Source of the DNA: Martinezella lusitana
GTDB lineage: Bacteria > Pseudomonadota > Alphaproteobacteria > Rhizobiales > Rhizobiaceae
Direction of reading: 5' to 3'
Length of the DNA stretch: 64,000 nt
Assembly: GCF_010668395.1 (NCBI RefSeq)
Contig: NZ_WUEY01000024.1
Span: forward strand, 26,162 to 90,161
Part shown: positions 7,649-15,875 of the stretch, piece by piece
How positions within the stretch are numbered: position 1 is the first letter of the stretch
Layout: every line of letters starts with the position of its first letter
Translations under genes and position numbers: made by a program
Notes under the pieces: generated by a model
What the model was told of the DNA's origin: nothing
The model's database searches: none
Seen by the model: only the letters and a program-made list of their open reading frames with translations

Positions 7649-8752
7649 ATGAAGGCTGCCGTACTTTACAATTATAACGAAGACCTCTTGATTGAGGACG
7701 TGCCGATTGGCGACCCTGGCGACCGAGAAGTTCTAGTCCGGATTATCGCAACCGGTGTCTGCCACAGCGACCTCAGCGCTTTGAAAGGCAAATCACGTCC
7801 ACCTCTGCCGATCATCCTCGGGCATGAAGCGGCAGGCATCGTCGAGAAAACTGGTTCGGCAGTCTCCAAGGTAAGGAAGGGGGATCACGTCATCCTTTCA
7901 TGGGCGCCAAACTGTGGCGAATGCTTCTACTGCCAGAAGCGTCTGCCGACCATGTGCGACACATATGGGGCGGCTGCCGGTAACGGCACACTCTGGAACG
8001 GTGCGCGTCGGCTCGGCACTGTTGAGAGGCCGATCCACCACTTCACGTGCCTTTCGAGCTTTGCCGAACTGGCGGTTGTGCCAGAATCCGGTTGCTCGAA
8101 AATCGAGAAGGACATTCCTTTCGAAGTCGCTGCCCTTGTTGGCTGCGCGGTGACAACCGGTTTTGGCGCTGTCGTCAACGATGCGCGCGTCGAGCCAGGT
8201 GAGGTCGTTGGCGTTATTGGCGTCGGCGGCGTCGGCATCAACGCCATTCATGCAGCCCATCTTGCCGGCGCGAAAGCCGTCGCGGCCATCGACATTAATC
8301 CGGAGAAGGAAACGGTCGCTCGCTCATTCGGCGCCACGCATTTCTTCAATTCCGCAACGCGGGACGTTCCCGCCGAAATCAGGGCGCTGAGCCGGGGACG
8401 GGGCGCCGACAGCGTTATCGACTGCACTGGACGCCCTGCGGCCATCGCGCTTGCCTACGATACTGCGCGGCCGGGCGGATCTGTCATTTCCGTCGGCATC
8501 GCGGCCAAGGGCGAGATGGTTTGCTTTCAAGCCTCGACTTTGCCCAATACCCAGAAGCGCATCATCGGCAGCAACTACGGCGGCGGCATGCCAGAGCATG
8601 ATTTCGAGCGCATCCTCGCTCTTTACCGTGCCGGCCGTTTTGATCTTGATCGCCAGATCGGCGAGCGTGTGGCGCTGGATGAGATCAATGACGCCTTCCG
8701 TTGGCTGGAACAGGGCGTTCTTGCCCGCACCCTAGTGTGCTTTGAACAATGA
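7649..8752 (+). CDS. Zinc-dependent alcohol dehydrogenase
   Basis: Medium-chain dehydrogenase/reductase of 367 residues. The catalytic zinc site is formed by Cys38 (GVCHSD) and the GHE at 58-60. The structural zinc site has Cys89, Cys92, Cys95 and Cys103 with classic 3-3-8 spacing. The NAD-binding loop is GVIGVGGVGINAIHAA, followed by an acidic end in AAIDINPEK, which favours NAD over NADP. GGGGAGA precedes the ATG. With the aldehyde dehydrogenase 26 bases downstream it would take an alcohol through the aldehyde to an acid. It resembles the class III/aryl-alcohol group; the substrate is unknown. Confidence 0.92.
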   Translation: MKAAVLYNYNEDLLIEDVPIGDPGDREVLVRIIATGVCHSDLSALKGKSRPPLPIILGHEAAGIVEKTGSAVSKVRKGDHVILSWAPNCGECFYCQKRLPTMCDTYGAAAGNGTLWNGARRLGTVERPIHHFTCLSSFAELAVVPESGCSKIEKDIPFEVAALVGCAVTTGFGAVVNDARVEPGEVVGVIGVGGVGINAIHAAHLAGAKAVAAIDINPEKETVARSFGATHFFNSATRDVPAEIRALSRGRGADSVIDCTGRPAAIALAYDTARPGGSVISVGIAAKGEMVCFQASTLPNTQKRIIGSNYGGGMPEHDFERILALYRAGRFDLDRQIGERVALDEINDAFRWLEQGVLARTLVCFEQ

Positions 8753-8778
8753 TCCTCAGACAACAGGACGAGACGAAG

Positions 8779-10212
8779 ATGTATCCCGATACGGAGCTTT
8801 TCATTGCCGGCGAATGGACCAATGGCACGAGCGGCGTGACGCTGCCTATCCTTAATCCGGCGACCGGCGGCGAGATCGGCCGCGTCGCCAAGGCGGGCAA
8901 AGCCGAGATGGATCGTGCGCTTGTGGCCGCCGAGAGAGCTTTCAGGCAATGGCGCAAGACGACGGCCCGTGAACGCGCGAAACTCCTACACGCCGCCGCC
9001 GACAATCTCAAGGCGCGCCTCGAGGACATCGCGCCGATTCTAACCATGGAACAAGGCAAGCCGCTCGCCGAGGCGCGATCAGAATTGCGCAATGCCGACG
9101 ACGTGATCCGCTGGTTTGCTGAGGAGGGCATTCGCTCCTATGGCCGTCTCATCCCGGCCCGCAGGGGTGGGGTGCAGCAAATGGTCATGAAGGAACCGAT
9201 CGGCGTCGTTGCCGCTTTCACGCCGTGGAACTATCCGGTGGCGCAAGCGATCCGCAAGATTTCCGCCGCGCTCGCCTCCGGCTGCACCGTCATTTTGAAG
9301 GCTGCCGAGGAAGCGCCGGCCTCCTGCGCGGCGATGGTTCGCGCCTTTGCCGATGCGGGCTTTCCAGACGGGGCGATCAATCTTCTCTACGGTATTCCGG
9401 CGGAAATTTCGGAATATCTTATTCCGCACCCGGCGATCCGCAAGGTATCTTTTACAGGTTCGACTTCGGTCGGCAAACGTCTGGCCTCTTTGGCCGGTGC
9501 GCATATGAAGCGAGTAACGATGGAGCTTGGCGGGCATGCGCCCTACATCGTCTGCGCCGATGCCGATCTTCCCAAAGCCGTATCGATGTTGGCGGAGCAC
9601 AAGTTTCACAATGCCGGCCAGGTCTGCATCGCGCCGACACGCGTGCTTGTCGAGGAACCTGTTTACGATAGGGTGCTTGAGGATTTCGTCACGGCGGTGA
9701 AGGCGATCCGGATCGGCGATGGTTTCACAGGCGGTGTCGATATGGGGCCGATGGCGAATGCGCGCCGATTGGATGCGATGGACAGGCTGATCGGTGATGC
9801 CGTCGCCAGGGGCGGACGCCTGCTGACCGGCGGCAATCGCATCGGCAATGCCGGCTTCTTCTTCGAGCCGACGGTATTGGCCGAGGTGCCGAAGGAGGCT
9901 GCTATCATGAATGAGGAGCCGTTCGGGCCGGTGGCCGTCGTCAATCGATTCTCGTCGATCGATGAGGCGATCGACGAAGCCAATCGTTTGCCCGTCGGCC
10001 TGGCCGCCTACGCCTTCACGCGGACGCAGAGGAATGCACAGCGTTTCGCGGACGACATCGAAGCGGGAATGCTGTCGATCAATGATTATGGCCTTGCCTA
10101 TGCGGAGGTGCCCTTTAACGGAATAAAGGATTCTGGCTATGGCTCCGAGGGAGGGGCGGAGGCGCTGGAGACGTTCCAGACGATCAAATTCGTTTCGCAG
10201 ACGAATTTCTGA
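8779..10212 (+). CDS. NAD-dependent aldehyde dehydrogenase
   Basis: Aldehyde dehydrogenase superfamily protein of 477 residues. ATG 8779 (MYPDTELFIAGEW) is preferred; ATG 8749 would overlap the previous stop and add ten residues. Seen in order: TMEQGKPLAEA, the cofactor segment FTPWNYPV, FTGSTSVGKR, the general-base glutamate in MELGGHAP, and the catalytic cysteine in NAGQVCIAP. The C-terminal part is complete (PFNGIKDSGYGSEGG). It belongs to the succinate-semialdehyde/glycolaldehyde-like branch (NAD or NADP). It is the last gene of the crotonase-ligase-alcohol dehydrogenase operon, and the next gene has its own promoter. Confidence 0.92.
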   Translation: MYPDTELFIAGEWTNGTSGVTLPILNPATGGEIGRVAKAGKAEMDRALVAAERAFRQWRKTTARERAKLLHAAADNLKARLEDIAPILTMEQGKPLAEARSELRNADDVIRWFAEEGIRSYGRLIPARRGGVQQMVMKEPIGVVAAFTPWNYPVAQAIRKISAALASGCTVILKAAEEAPASCAAMVRAFADAGFPDGAINLLYGIPAEISEYLIPHPAIRKVSFTGSTSVGKRLASLAGAHMKRVTMELGGHAPYIVCADADLPKAVSMLAEHKFHNAGQVCIAPTRVLVEEPVYDRVLEDFVTAVKAIRIGDGFTGGVDMGPMANARRLDAMDRLIGDAVARGGRLLTGGNRIGNAGFFFEPTVLAEVPKEAAIMNEEPFGPVAVVNRFSSIDEAIDEANRLPVGLAAYAFTRTQRNAQRFADDIEAGMLSINDYGLAYAEVPFNGIKDSGYGSEGGAEALETFQTIKFVSQTNF

Positions 10213-10222
10213 GGTCACTCAA

Positions 10223-10248
10223 ATGAAATATTGACATAGATTTTTCAT
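10223..10248. promoter_or_regulatory. 26-bp dyad ATGAAA-N14-TTTCAT, site 2
   Basis: Same core and spacing as site 1, with seven-base arms AATGAAA and TTTCATT. It contains the -35 hexamer TTGACA (10231-10236); TGAAAT at 10254-10259 could be the -10. The left arm belongs to AAATGAAAT (10221-10229), which is repeated at 10256-10264. It lies 48 bases before the second decarboxylase-fold gene. Confidence 0.65.
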
Positions 10249-10295
10249 TGTAGTGAAATGAAATCGAAGTCAACAGGCAGGAAAGACCAGCCCTT

Positions 10296-10991
10296 ATGTC
10301 CCAGCAGGCTTATACCCTCCCGCAGCGCGCGCCGCTCTATCAGGCGCCTCCGTTCGACTACAAGGCGTTCGCCAAGGTTAGCGTCTTCTGCCGTGTCGAC
10401 GAGGCGGCGATTCGGGCGGCGCTGCCGACGCAGTTCGATCTCCGCGGAGATGTGATCGAATTCTTCATCATGGACGTCCCGGCCGGCGGATCGCTCGGTT
10501 CTTACGCGGAAGGTGGAATCGTCGTGCCCATGAACTATCAGGGTCGTCCGGGCGGCCATGTGCTTTACGAGATTGTTACCAACGACGATTCCATGGCGGT
10601 TGGCCGGGAAGTTTGGGGCTATCCCAAGAAAATGGGTGAAGTCGATTGGAATGCGACCGATACATCGGTGTCGGCCAAGTTGTCGCGCCGCGGCACGTCG
10701 CTGATCGAAATCGACTTTAAGGCCGATGGCCCGGCCTTCGATAAGCCGGTGCTGCATCCGCGCTTCCAGACGCGTATCATCCCGTCGCCGGAAAACGCAG
10801 CCGCTGAAACGCAGATCATTGAAAATTCGCTCGGTCAGTCCGAGACACTTCGCCATGCCTTCGGAAAAGCCGATATCAAGATTGGCGGCAATGCCAACGA
10901 TCCTTTCTCCGATTTCCACATTCGCGAGGTCGTCGGCGCGGAAATGGTCGTTGCCAACTTCGTCCTGGCTTTTGGCAAGATTATCGGCTGA
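10296..10991 (+). CDS. Acetoacetate decarboxylase-family protein
   Basis: Full-length 231-residue member of the acetoacetate decarboxylase fold. The active-site segment GREVWGYPKK keeps both lysines (Lys111 and Lys112), so Schiff-base chemistry as in true acetoacetate decarboxylase is plausible. Other family features: YEIVTNDDSMAVGRE, and a C-terminal strand FHIREVVGAEMVVANFVL also seen in the paralogue at the window start. An operator-like dyad and promoter lie directly upstream, and an SDR gene follows after 54 bases, so the two likely act in sequence, for example decarboxylation and keto reduction or hydroxy-acid oxidation. Related proteins include decarboxylases of aliphatic and aromatic keto acids and aldolase-dehydratases. 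Confidence 0.88.
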   Translation: MSQQAYTLPQRAPLYQAPPFDYKAFAKVSVFCRVDEAAIRAALPTQFDLRGDVIEFFIMDVPAGGSLGSYAEGGIVVPMNYQGRPGGHVLYEIVTNDDSMAVGREVWGYPKKMGEVDWNATDTSVSAKLSRRGTSLIEIDFKADGPAFDKPVLHPRFQTRIIPSPENAAAETQIIENSLGQSETLRHAFGKADIKIGGNANDPFSDFHIREVVGAEMVVANFVLAFGKIIG

Positions 10992-11045
10992 AGGCTCGAA
11001 TTTCAGGGATTCGTCCACATGAGGTGCGCAAAGACCCCGGAGAAG

Positions 11046-11807
11046 ATGTTTAGGCTCGATGAAAAGCGGGTCTTCATCACCGGTGGCGGTGGCGGTATCG
11101 GTCGTGCGGCGGCTTTGATGTTTGCTGCCTTTGGGGCGCATGTCGTGGTTCTCGACTGGGACGTGGCGGCCGCGCGGGCCGTATGTTGTGAGGTGACGGA
11201 ACTCGGTGGCAGGGCGAGCGTCTTCGCGCTTGATGTAACCGATGAGGCAGAGGTTCTCTCGGTCTTTGAGCAGGCCCAGCGCGAAGCGGGCGGACTGGAC
11301 GTGCTCGTTAATAATGCAGGCATTTCGATCCGCCGCCCCTCGATCGAGCTTACGCTTGAGGAGTGGGACAGTGTTATCTCGGTCAACCTGACCGGTATGT
11401 TCCTCTGCTCGCGCACGGCCGCCCGTTCATGGATCGGTCGTGGCGTGCCGGGGGTGGTGATCAACACTGCATCGATCATGAGCTATTCGGGCGGTGGTCT
11501 CCATCCGAACATTTCCTACCAAACGACCAAGGCTGGCGTGGTCAACCTCACGCAAACGCTCGCTGTCGAATGGGCCGGGAACGATATTCGTGTGAATGCC
11601 ATAGCGCCGACCTGGGTCAGGACGTCGCTGATCAATCATCTGATGGCGGACGAAGCGCAGATGGAAAAGATCCGCTCTCTCACGCCTATGAAACGCCTGG
11701 CAGAACCTGAGGAGGTCGCTTCTGCAATGATCTTCCTCGCCGGATCTGCATCAACAATGACCACCGGCCACGTTCTGGCGGTGGATGGAGGTTATCTGGC
11801 GACTTAA
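11046..11807 (+). CDS. Short-chain dehydrogenase/reductase (SDR)
   Basis: Classical SDR of 253 residues. ATG 11046 is preferred because GGAG sits eight bases before it; ATG 11019 would add nine residues. The cofactor loop is TGGGGGIG, the NAG motif is NNAGISI, catalytic Tyr and Lys are in YQTTK and the Ser is in NTASIMS. The acidic residue after the second strand (VVLDWD) favours NAD(H). It resembles FabG-like and gluconate 5-dehydrogenase-like enzymes. It pairs with the decarboxylase-fold gene in one operon and is the first of three SDRs in this block. Confidence 0.92.
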   Translation: MFRLDEKRVFITGGGGGIGRAAALMFAAFGAHVVVLDWDVAAARAVCCEVTELGGRASVFALDVTDEAEVLSVFEQAQREAGGLDVLVNNAGISIRRPSIELTLEEWDSVISVNLTGMFLCSRTAARSWIGRGVPGVVINTASIMSYSGGGLHPNISYQTTKAGVVNLTQTLAVEWAGNDIRVNAIAPTWVRTSLINHLMADEAQMEKIRSLTPMKRLAEPEEVASAMIFLAGSASTMTTGHVLAVDGGYLAT

Positions 11808-11852
11808 GCAGGGAGGAGTAACGCGCCTGCTAGGCCATGCGCGATCACTTAA

Positions 11853-11878
11853 ATGAATAATACTAATAAAAAATTCAT
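11853..11878. promoter_or_regulatory. 26-bp dyad ATGAAT-N14-ATTCAT, site 3
   Basis: Arms ATGAAT and ATTCAT with the same 14-base gap as sites 1 and 2. It lies 61 bases before the Liv-type binding-protein gene, inside an AT-rich patch (AATACTAATAAAAAA). No clear -35 is visible, so the promoter may depend on an activator or be weak. Confidence 0.6.
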
Positions 11879-11939
11879 GGCTGCGTTGCCAGCACACGGT
11901 TCCACGCAGCCGGCTCAGCAAAGAAAAAGGGGAACTTCA

Positions 11940-13058
11940 ATGACCAAGACACGCATACTTCTTTCGGCAGCAGCGTTGCTGCTGGTGTCGAGCGTATTGC
12001 CAGCGATGGCGGATGATATTGTTCTCGGTGGCAGTGCTCCAATGTCCGGCGCACAGGCTGAGTTCGGTCAGTCGCAGATCGACGGTGCCCAGCTCTATTT
12101 CGACCAATTGAACGAAAAAGGTGGCATTAAGGGCAACAAGATCGTCTTCCGCGCGCTCGACGATCGCGCCGACCCGCGCCAGGGCACCCTTGTCGCCCAG
12201 CAGTTTTGTGACGACAAAGCCGTAATCGGCGTTATCGGCCACATGAATAGCGGCGTCACGATGCCGGCACTGGATATCTATTCGGAATGCGGCATGCCGC
12301 AGGTTGTCCCTGCGACTAACCCCCAGCTAATGCGCATGGGTTATAAGACGGTTGTCCGTCCAGTCGCCAATGATTTCGTCCAAGGCGCCCTTCCGGCAAA
12401 ATATGCCACTGAGAAACTCGGCCTGAAGAAAGCTGTCCTCGTACACGACAAGACGGTATTTGGGCAGGGAATTGCGAGCGTCTTCAAGCAGAATTTCGAA
12501 GCCGGTGGCGGAAAGGTCGCCGGGACCTTCGGCGCAAATCCGGAAGACGTGGATTTCTCCGCGCTGATTGCCTCAATCAAGCTCGAAAATCCTGATGTAG
12601 TCTATATGGGCGCCGGGATGCCCCAACTCGCGCTGTTTCTCAAACAAATGCGAGAGCAGGGCCTCAAGGCGCAGTTCATCGGCCCGGATATCGGCTTTAC
12701 GGTCGATTTCATCAATCAGGTAGGCGCTGCCTCCGCCGAGGGCGCACTGATGACATTCCAGCTCCCACCTTACGACTCTTCGCCGGAGTTGAAGGATTTC
12801 GCGGCACGTCACCAGGCTCGATTTGGCCGAACCCCCGGGCCCTATGCCTCGCTCGGCTTTGCCAACGCTCAGGTCATGGCCGCGGCCGTGGAGAAAGCAG
12901 GGACGATGGATCGCGAAGGCGTCCTTGCCCAACTTCACGGAGTAAAGGTCGATACGCTTCTCGGTCCAGTGTCCTTCGATGAAAACGGCGAAAACACCTC
13001 TGCTCCCATGTACCTCTATGTCGTCAAGAACGGCAAGTTCGAGCTGGTCAAGAACTGA
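11940..13058 (+). CDS. Branched-chain amino acid-type ABC transporter substrate-binding protein
   Basis: Periplasmic binding protein of the LivJ/LivK (family 4 solute-binding) type, 372 residues. ATG 11940 follows AAAAAGGGGAAC and gives a clean Sec signal (MTKTRILLSAAALLLVSSVL, cleaved near AMA-DD). The mature chain starts DDIVLGGSAPMSG and has the expected features: GAQLYFDQLNEKGGIKGNK, a deep ligand cleft region with HMNSGVTMPA and ATNPQLM, and the hinge strand VYMGAG. Such proteins in catabolic clusters bind aromatic acids, amides or acyl compounds as often as amino acids. It heads the five-gene importer operon and is separated from the permease by a hairpin. Confidence 0.92.
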   Translation: MTKTRILLSAAALLLVSSVLPAMADDIVLGGSAPMSGAQAEFGQSQIDGAQLYFDQLNEKGGIKGNKIVFRALDDRADPRQGTLVAQQFCDDKAVIGVIGHMNSGVTMPALDIYSECGMPQVVPATNPQLMRMGYKTVVRPVANDFVQGALPAKYATEKLGLKKAVLVHDKTVFGQGIASVFKQNFEAGGGKVAGTFGANPEDVDFSALIASIKLENPDVVYMGAGMPQLALFLKQMREQGLKAQFIGPDIGFTVDFINQVGAASAEGALMTFQLPPYDSSPELKDFAARHQARFGRTPGPYASLGFANAQVMAAAVEKAGTMDREGVLAQLHGVKVDTLLGPVSFDENGENTSAPMYLYVVKNGKFELVKN

Positions 13059-13080
13059 TCAACCGGACATTGTTCCAACG

Positions 13081-13105
13081 GGATCGGCGCGTTCCGTGCC
13101 GATCC
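13081..13105 (+). other. mRNA hairpin between binding protein and permease genes
   Basis: GGATCGGC (13081-13088) pairs perfectly with GCCGATCC (13098-13105) around a nine-base loop, 22 bases after the binding-protein stop. There is no T run, so it probably stabilises the upstream mRNA or causes partial termination, giving more binding protein than membrane components. Confidence 0.5.
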
Positions 13106-13125
13106 ATCGTCATAGAGGCGGTCCC

Positions 13126-14076
13126 TTGTTCAATTATTTTCTTCAACAATTGATCTTTGCATTGGCAATTGGCGCGATCTACGGGTTGATAGCGTTGGGC
13201 TACACAATGGTCTACGGCGTCATGCGTCTGATCAATTTCGCCCACGGCGAGTTTTTTATGCTCGGTCCGTACATCTATACCTTCGTTTTCAGCGGACTTC
13301 TGGGCGCTGGCAGTCTAGCGCCGGCTCTCGGTTCCGTCATCGCGATCGTCGTAAGCTTCGTGGTCGTCGGCCTGCTCGGCGTAGCGATCGAGCGCTTTGC
13401 TTATCGACCACTACGCGCCTATGGCCGCTTGGCCCCGATGTTGAGCGCACTTGGCATGTCCATCGTGCTGCAAAGCGCAGTTCGTGTCACCGTCGGCCCT
13501 CAGCCGGAGCGCTTCCCGGCCATCGTGTCGAGCGAGCCGATCGCCGCGCTCGGCGGTATGGCGACAACGGTGCAGGTCGGTATTCTCGCCGCCGCGATCT
13601 TGCTCATGGTGGGGCTGACGCTGTTCGTCAATGGCACGCGCCTCGGCATCTGGATCCGCGCGGCTTCAGAAAGCTGGACCACTTCCAGTCTGCTTGGCAT
13701 CCGTGTCAACCGCGCCGTCAGCCTGGTCTTTTTTATTGGCCCCGGTCTCGGCGCCATAGCCGGCATCATGTATGCCTCCTATTATGGCATCATGCAGCCG
13801 ACCATGGGCTCTGTCATCGGCCTTAAGGCTTTCACCGCGGCAATCCTCGGCGGCATCGGCTCCATTCCGGGCGCCATGCTCGGAGGCTTCCTGCTCGGCG
13901 CGATCGAGACCTTCGGAACGGCCTTCCTGCCGATTCTCTCCGGCGGCTTCATCGGCACGGAATATCGCGACGTCTTCGCCTTCGCCGTTCTTATCCTCGT
14001 TCTTCTGTTCAAGCCCGCCGGCCTGCTCGGCGAGACCGTCTCGGAAGAAACGACCGTTGCAAAGAAGGATTACTGA
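13126..14076 (+). CDS. Branched-chain amino acid-type ABC permease (LivH family)
   Basis: Inner-membrane permease of about 316 residues. The start is taken as TTG 13126, because GAGGCGG lies just upstream and the N-terminus then reads FNYFLQQLIFALAIGAIYGL, the normal LivH beginning. The family hallmark GVMRLINFAHGEFFMLG is near residue 32-48, and the coupling region SLLGIRVNRAVSLVFFIG is present, followed by GGIGSIPGAMLGGFLLG. It pairs with the LivM-type permease four bases downstream to form the channel for the ligand carried by the 11940 protein. Confidence 0.92.
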   Translation: MFNYFLQQLIFALAIGAIYGLIALGYTMVYGVMRLINFAHGEFFMLGPYIYTFVFSGLLGAGSLAPALGSVIAIVVSFVVVGLLGVAIERFAYRPLRAYGRLAPMLSALGMSIVLQSAVRVTVGPQPERFPAIVSSEPIAALGGMATTVQVGILAAAILLMVGLTLFVNGTRLGIWIRAASESWTTSSLLGIRVNRAVSLVFFIGPGLGAIAGIMYASYYGIMQPTMGSVIGLKAFTAAILGGIGSIPGAMLGGFLLGAIETFGTAFLPILSGGFIGTEYRDVFAFAVLILVLLFKPAGLLGETVSEETTVAKKDY

Positions 14077-14079
14077 CCC

Positions 14080-15075
14080 ATGGGGAATTCGGTGATCGCC
14101 CGGCGGTTCGGCCTTTTGGCAGCCCTTGCGCTATGCGCGGTTCTGCTGGCGCTGGCGCCACAAATGTCGCCCTATTATGTCCGCGTGGTGGACAGCATTC
14201 TCATCTATATCATCCTCGCCGTCGGCCTCAATCTGGTGGTCGGCTATGCGGGCCTGCTCGATCTGGGCTTTATCGCCTTTTATGCGGTCGGCGCCTATGC
14301 CTATGCCCTTCTCGCCAGCGGGCAGTTCGATATCCACCTGCCGTTTATCTTGATCTTGTTCATCGGTGCGGCCATCGGGGCGCTGGCCGGTATCTTGCTC
14401 GGCTTTCCTGTGCTGAAGCTTCGCGGCGACTATCTCGCCATCGTCACCCTGAGCTTCGGCGAGATCATCCGCATTGCCATCAATAATGCCGATGACCTGA
14501 CCAACGGGCCGCAGGGCATTGCTGGACTTGATCGGGCGACGCTTTTTGGTCTGCCGTTGACCAGCCCGGTGCATTTCTACTGGTTGCTGCTGGCACTCAC
14601 CATCATCGTTTGCGCAAGCGTCTACTACATGGAACGGTCGATCCTCGGTAAAGCCTGGCGGGCGCTGCGTGAGGATCAAGACGTGGTGCGTGGCCTCGGC
14701 ATCAACACAACGACGCTGAAACTGCTTGCCTTTGCGTTGAGCGCCTCTATCGGTGGGGCCGGTGGGGTGATCTTTGGTTCGTTCCAACGCTTTGTCAGCC
14801 CGGAAAGCTTCACCTTTCAGGAATCATTGCTTGTGGTGCTGATCATCATCATTGGCGGGGTTGGCAACATTATTGGCGTCATCGCCGGGGCGGTGGTGCT
14901 GGTCATCCTGCCGGAAGTCCTGCATTTCGCCGCGCAATACCGCCTCCTCATCTATGGCGTCGTTCTCGTGACGGTCATCGTTTTACGGCCGGGTGGGCTC
15001 ATCTCGCCGCGCTTCAACCTCGGCTTTATCCTTCGAAAGGTTCGGACGCTATGGCTCTCGCCCTCGAAAATGTAA
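14080..15075 (+). CDS. Branched-chain amino acid-type ABC permease (LivM family)
   Basis: Second permease of the importer, 331 residues. The family pattern is clear: ILAVGLNLVVGYAGLLDLGF near the N-terminus, GFPVLKLRGDYLAIVTLSFG, TNGPQGIAG, and the coupling loop ALREDQDVVRGLGINTTTLK. Length is typical for the shorter LivM group with about eight to ten membrane segments. It starts four bases after the LivH-type gene, and its last 25 bases overlap the first ATPase gene. Confidence 0.93.
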   Translation: MGNSVIARRFGLLAALALCAVLLALAPQMSPYYVRVVDSILIYIILAVGLNLVVGYAGLLDLGFIAFYAVGAYAYALLASGQFDIHLPFILILFIGAAIGALAGILLGFPVLKLRGDYLAIVTLSFGEIIRIAINNADDLTNGPQGIAGLDRATLFGLPLTSPVHFYWLLLALTIIVCASVYYMERSILGKAWRALREDQDVVRGLGINTTTLKLLAFALSASIGGAGGVIFGSFQRFVSPESFTFQESLLVVLIIIIGGVGNIIGVIAGAVVLVILPEVLHFAAQYRLLIYGVVLVTVIVLRPGGLISPRFNLGFILRKVRTLWLSPSKM

Positions 15076-15875
15076 GCAAGCATTTCGGATCGCTGGTGGC
15101 GATCAGGAACCTGTCGCTCTCCTTCGGCGTTGGCTCGATCTATTCGATCATCGGCCCGAACGGCGCCGGCAAGTCGACCGTCGTAAACATGATTGCGGGT
15201 TCCTACAGCGTGACGTCGGGCACGATCCGGCTAGGCTCGACAACGCTCAGCAAACTCCCGAAATATCGCATCGCCCGGCTCGGCGTGGCGCGCACCTACC
15301 AGAACCTGCGCCTGTTCGATGCCATGACGGTGCTGGAAAACCTGGAGGTCTGCTTTTTCCCACAATCATGGCCGGCCCTGCTGAGCGGCGTAAGGCGCCT
15401 CGCGAAGACCGAGCGACTGGAGATCTGCCGCGCCTGCCTGGAACGCTTCCACCTGTCTGATGTGGCGGATTCGCTGGCCGGCGACCTACCCTATGGCCGC
15501 CAGAAGATGCTGGAATTGGCGCGAGCCTTCGTGACTGAGGCGCCGATCGTGCTGCTCGACGAACCGGCCGCCGGTCTCAACCACACCGAAACGAAGGAAA
15601 TGGCGGCAATGATCGCCAGTCTGAAACGCGAGGACCGCGCGATCATCCTTATTGAGCATGACATGGATATGGTCATGTCCATTTCCGACCGTATCGACGT
15701 CTTGAACCATGGCGAGTTGCTTTGCTCAGGTACGCCGGAGCTGGTGCGTACGAATGAAAGAGTGCAGGAGGCCTATCTTGGAACCACGGAAGAACTCGAC
15801 GACATCCGCAAGCTTGCTCAAAGTCGCCGGGCTCAAGGCGGGTTACGGTCGAACGCAGGTATTGTTCGGCATTGA
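15051..15875 (+). CDS. Branched-chain amino acid-type ABC ATPase (LivG family)
   Basis: First ATPase of the importer, 274 residues. Walker A is GPNGAGKST near residue 38-46, the Q-loop is in VARTYQNLRLF, and a degenerate signature reads LPYGRQKMLE in place of LSGGQ, which is normal for LivG. Walker B is IVLLDEPAAGLNHTE and the switch is IEHDMDMVM. The usual family end is VQEAYLG; here the frame runs about 30 residues further (through RRAQGGLRSNAG), so the 3' end overlaps the next ATPase gene by roughly 98 bases. Start ATG 15051 lies within the LivM-type gene. Confidence 0.92.
   Translation: MALALENVSKHFGSLVAIRNLSLSFGVGSIYSIIGPNGAGKSTVVNMIAGSYSVTSGTIRLGSTTLSKLPKYRIARLGVARTYQNLRLFDAMTVLENLEVCFFPQSWPALLSGVRRLAKTERLEICRACLERFHLSDVADSLAGDLPYGRQKMLELARAFVTEAPIVLLDEPAAGLNHTETKEMAAMIASLKREDRAIILIEHDMDMVMSISDRIDVLNHGELLCSGTPELVRTNERVQEAYLGTTEELDDIRKLAQSRRAQGGLRSNAGIVRH

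Noticed and set aside
5259..10212. Ferulate/coumarate pathway (Fcs-Ech-Vdh)
   Set aside because: The ligase, crotonase and ALDH set invites this label, but the ALDH is of the semialdehyde type, a zinc ADH and ADC-fold enzymes are not part of that pathway, and the crotonase motifs do not clearly match feruloyl-CoA hydratase-lyase.
9079..10218. Long minus-strand frame (379 codons) opposite the aldehyde dehydrogenase gene
   Set aside because: It is a GC-driven shadow of the plus-strand ALDH, with Arg/His-rich content, no domain and no ribosome site. The same holds for antisense frames at 771-1475, 14131-14787, 46700-47566, 54394-55497 and 56123-57013.
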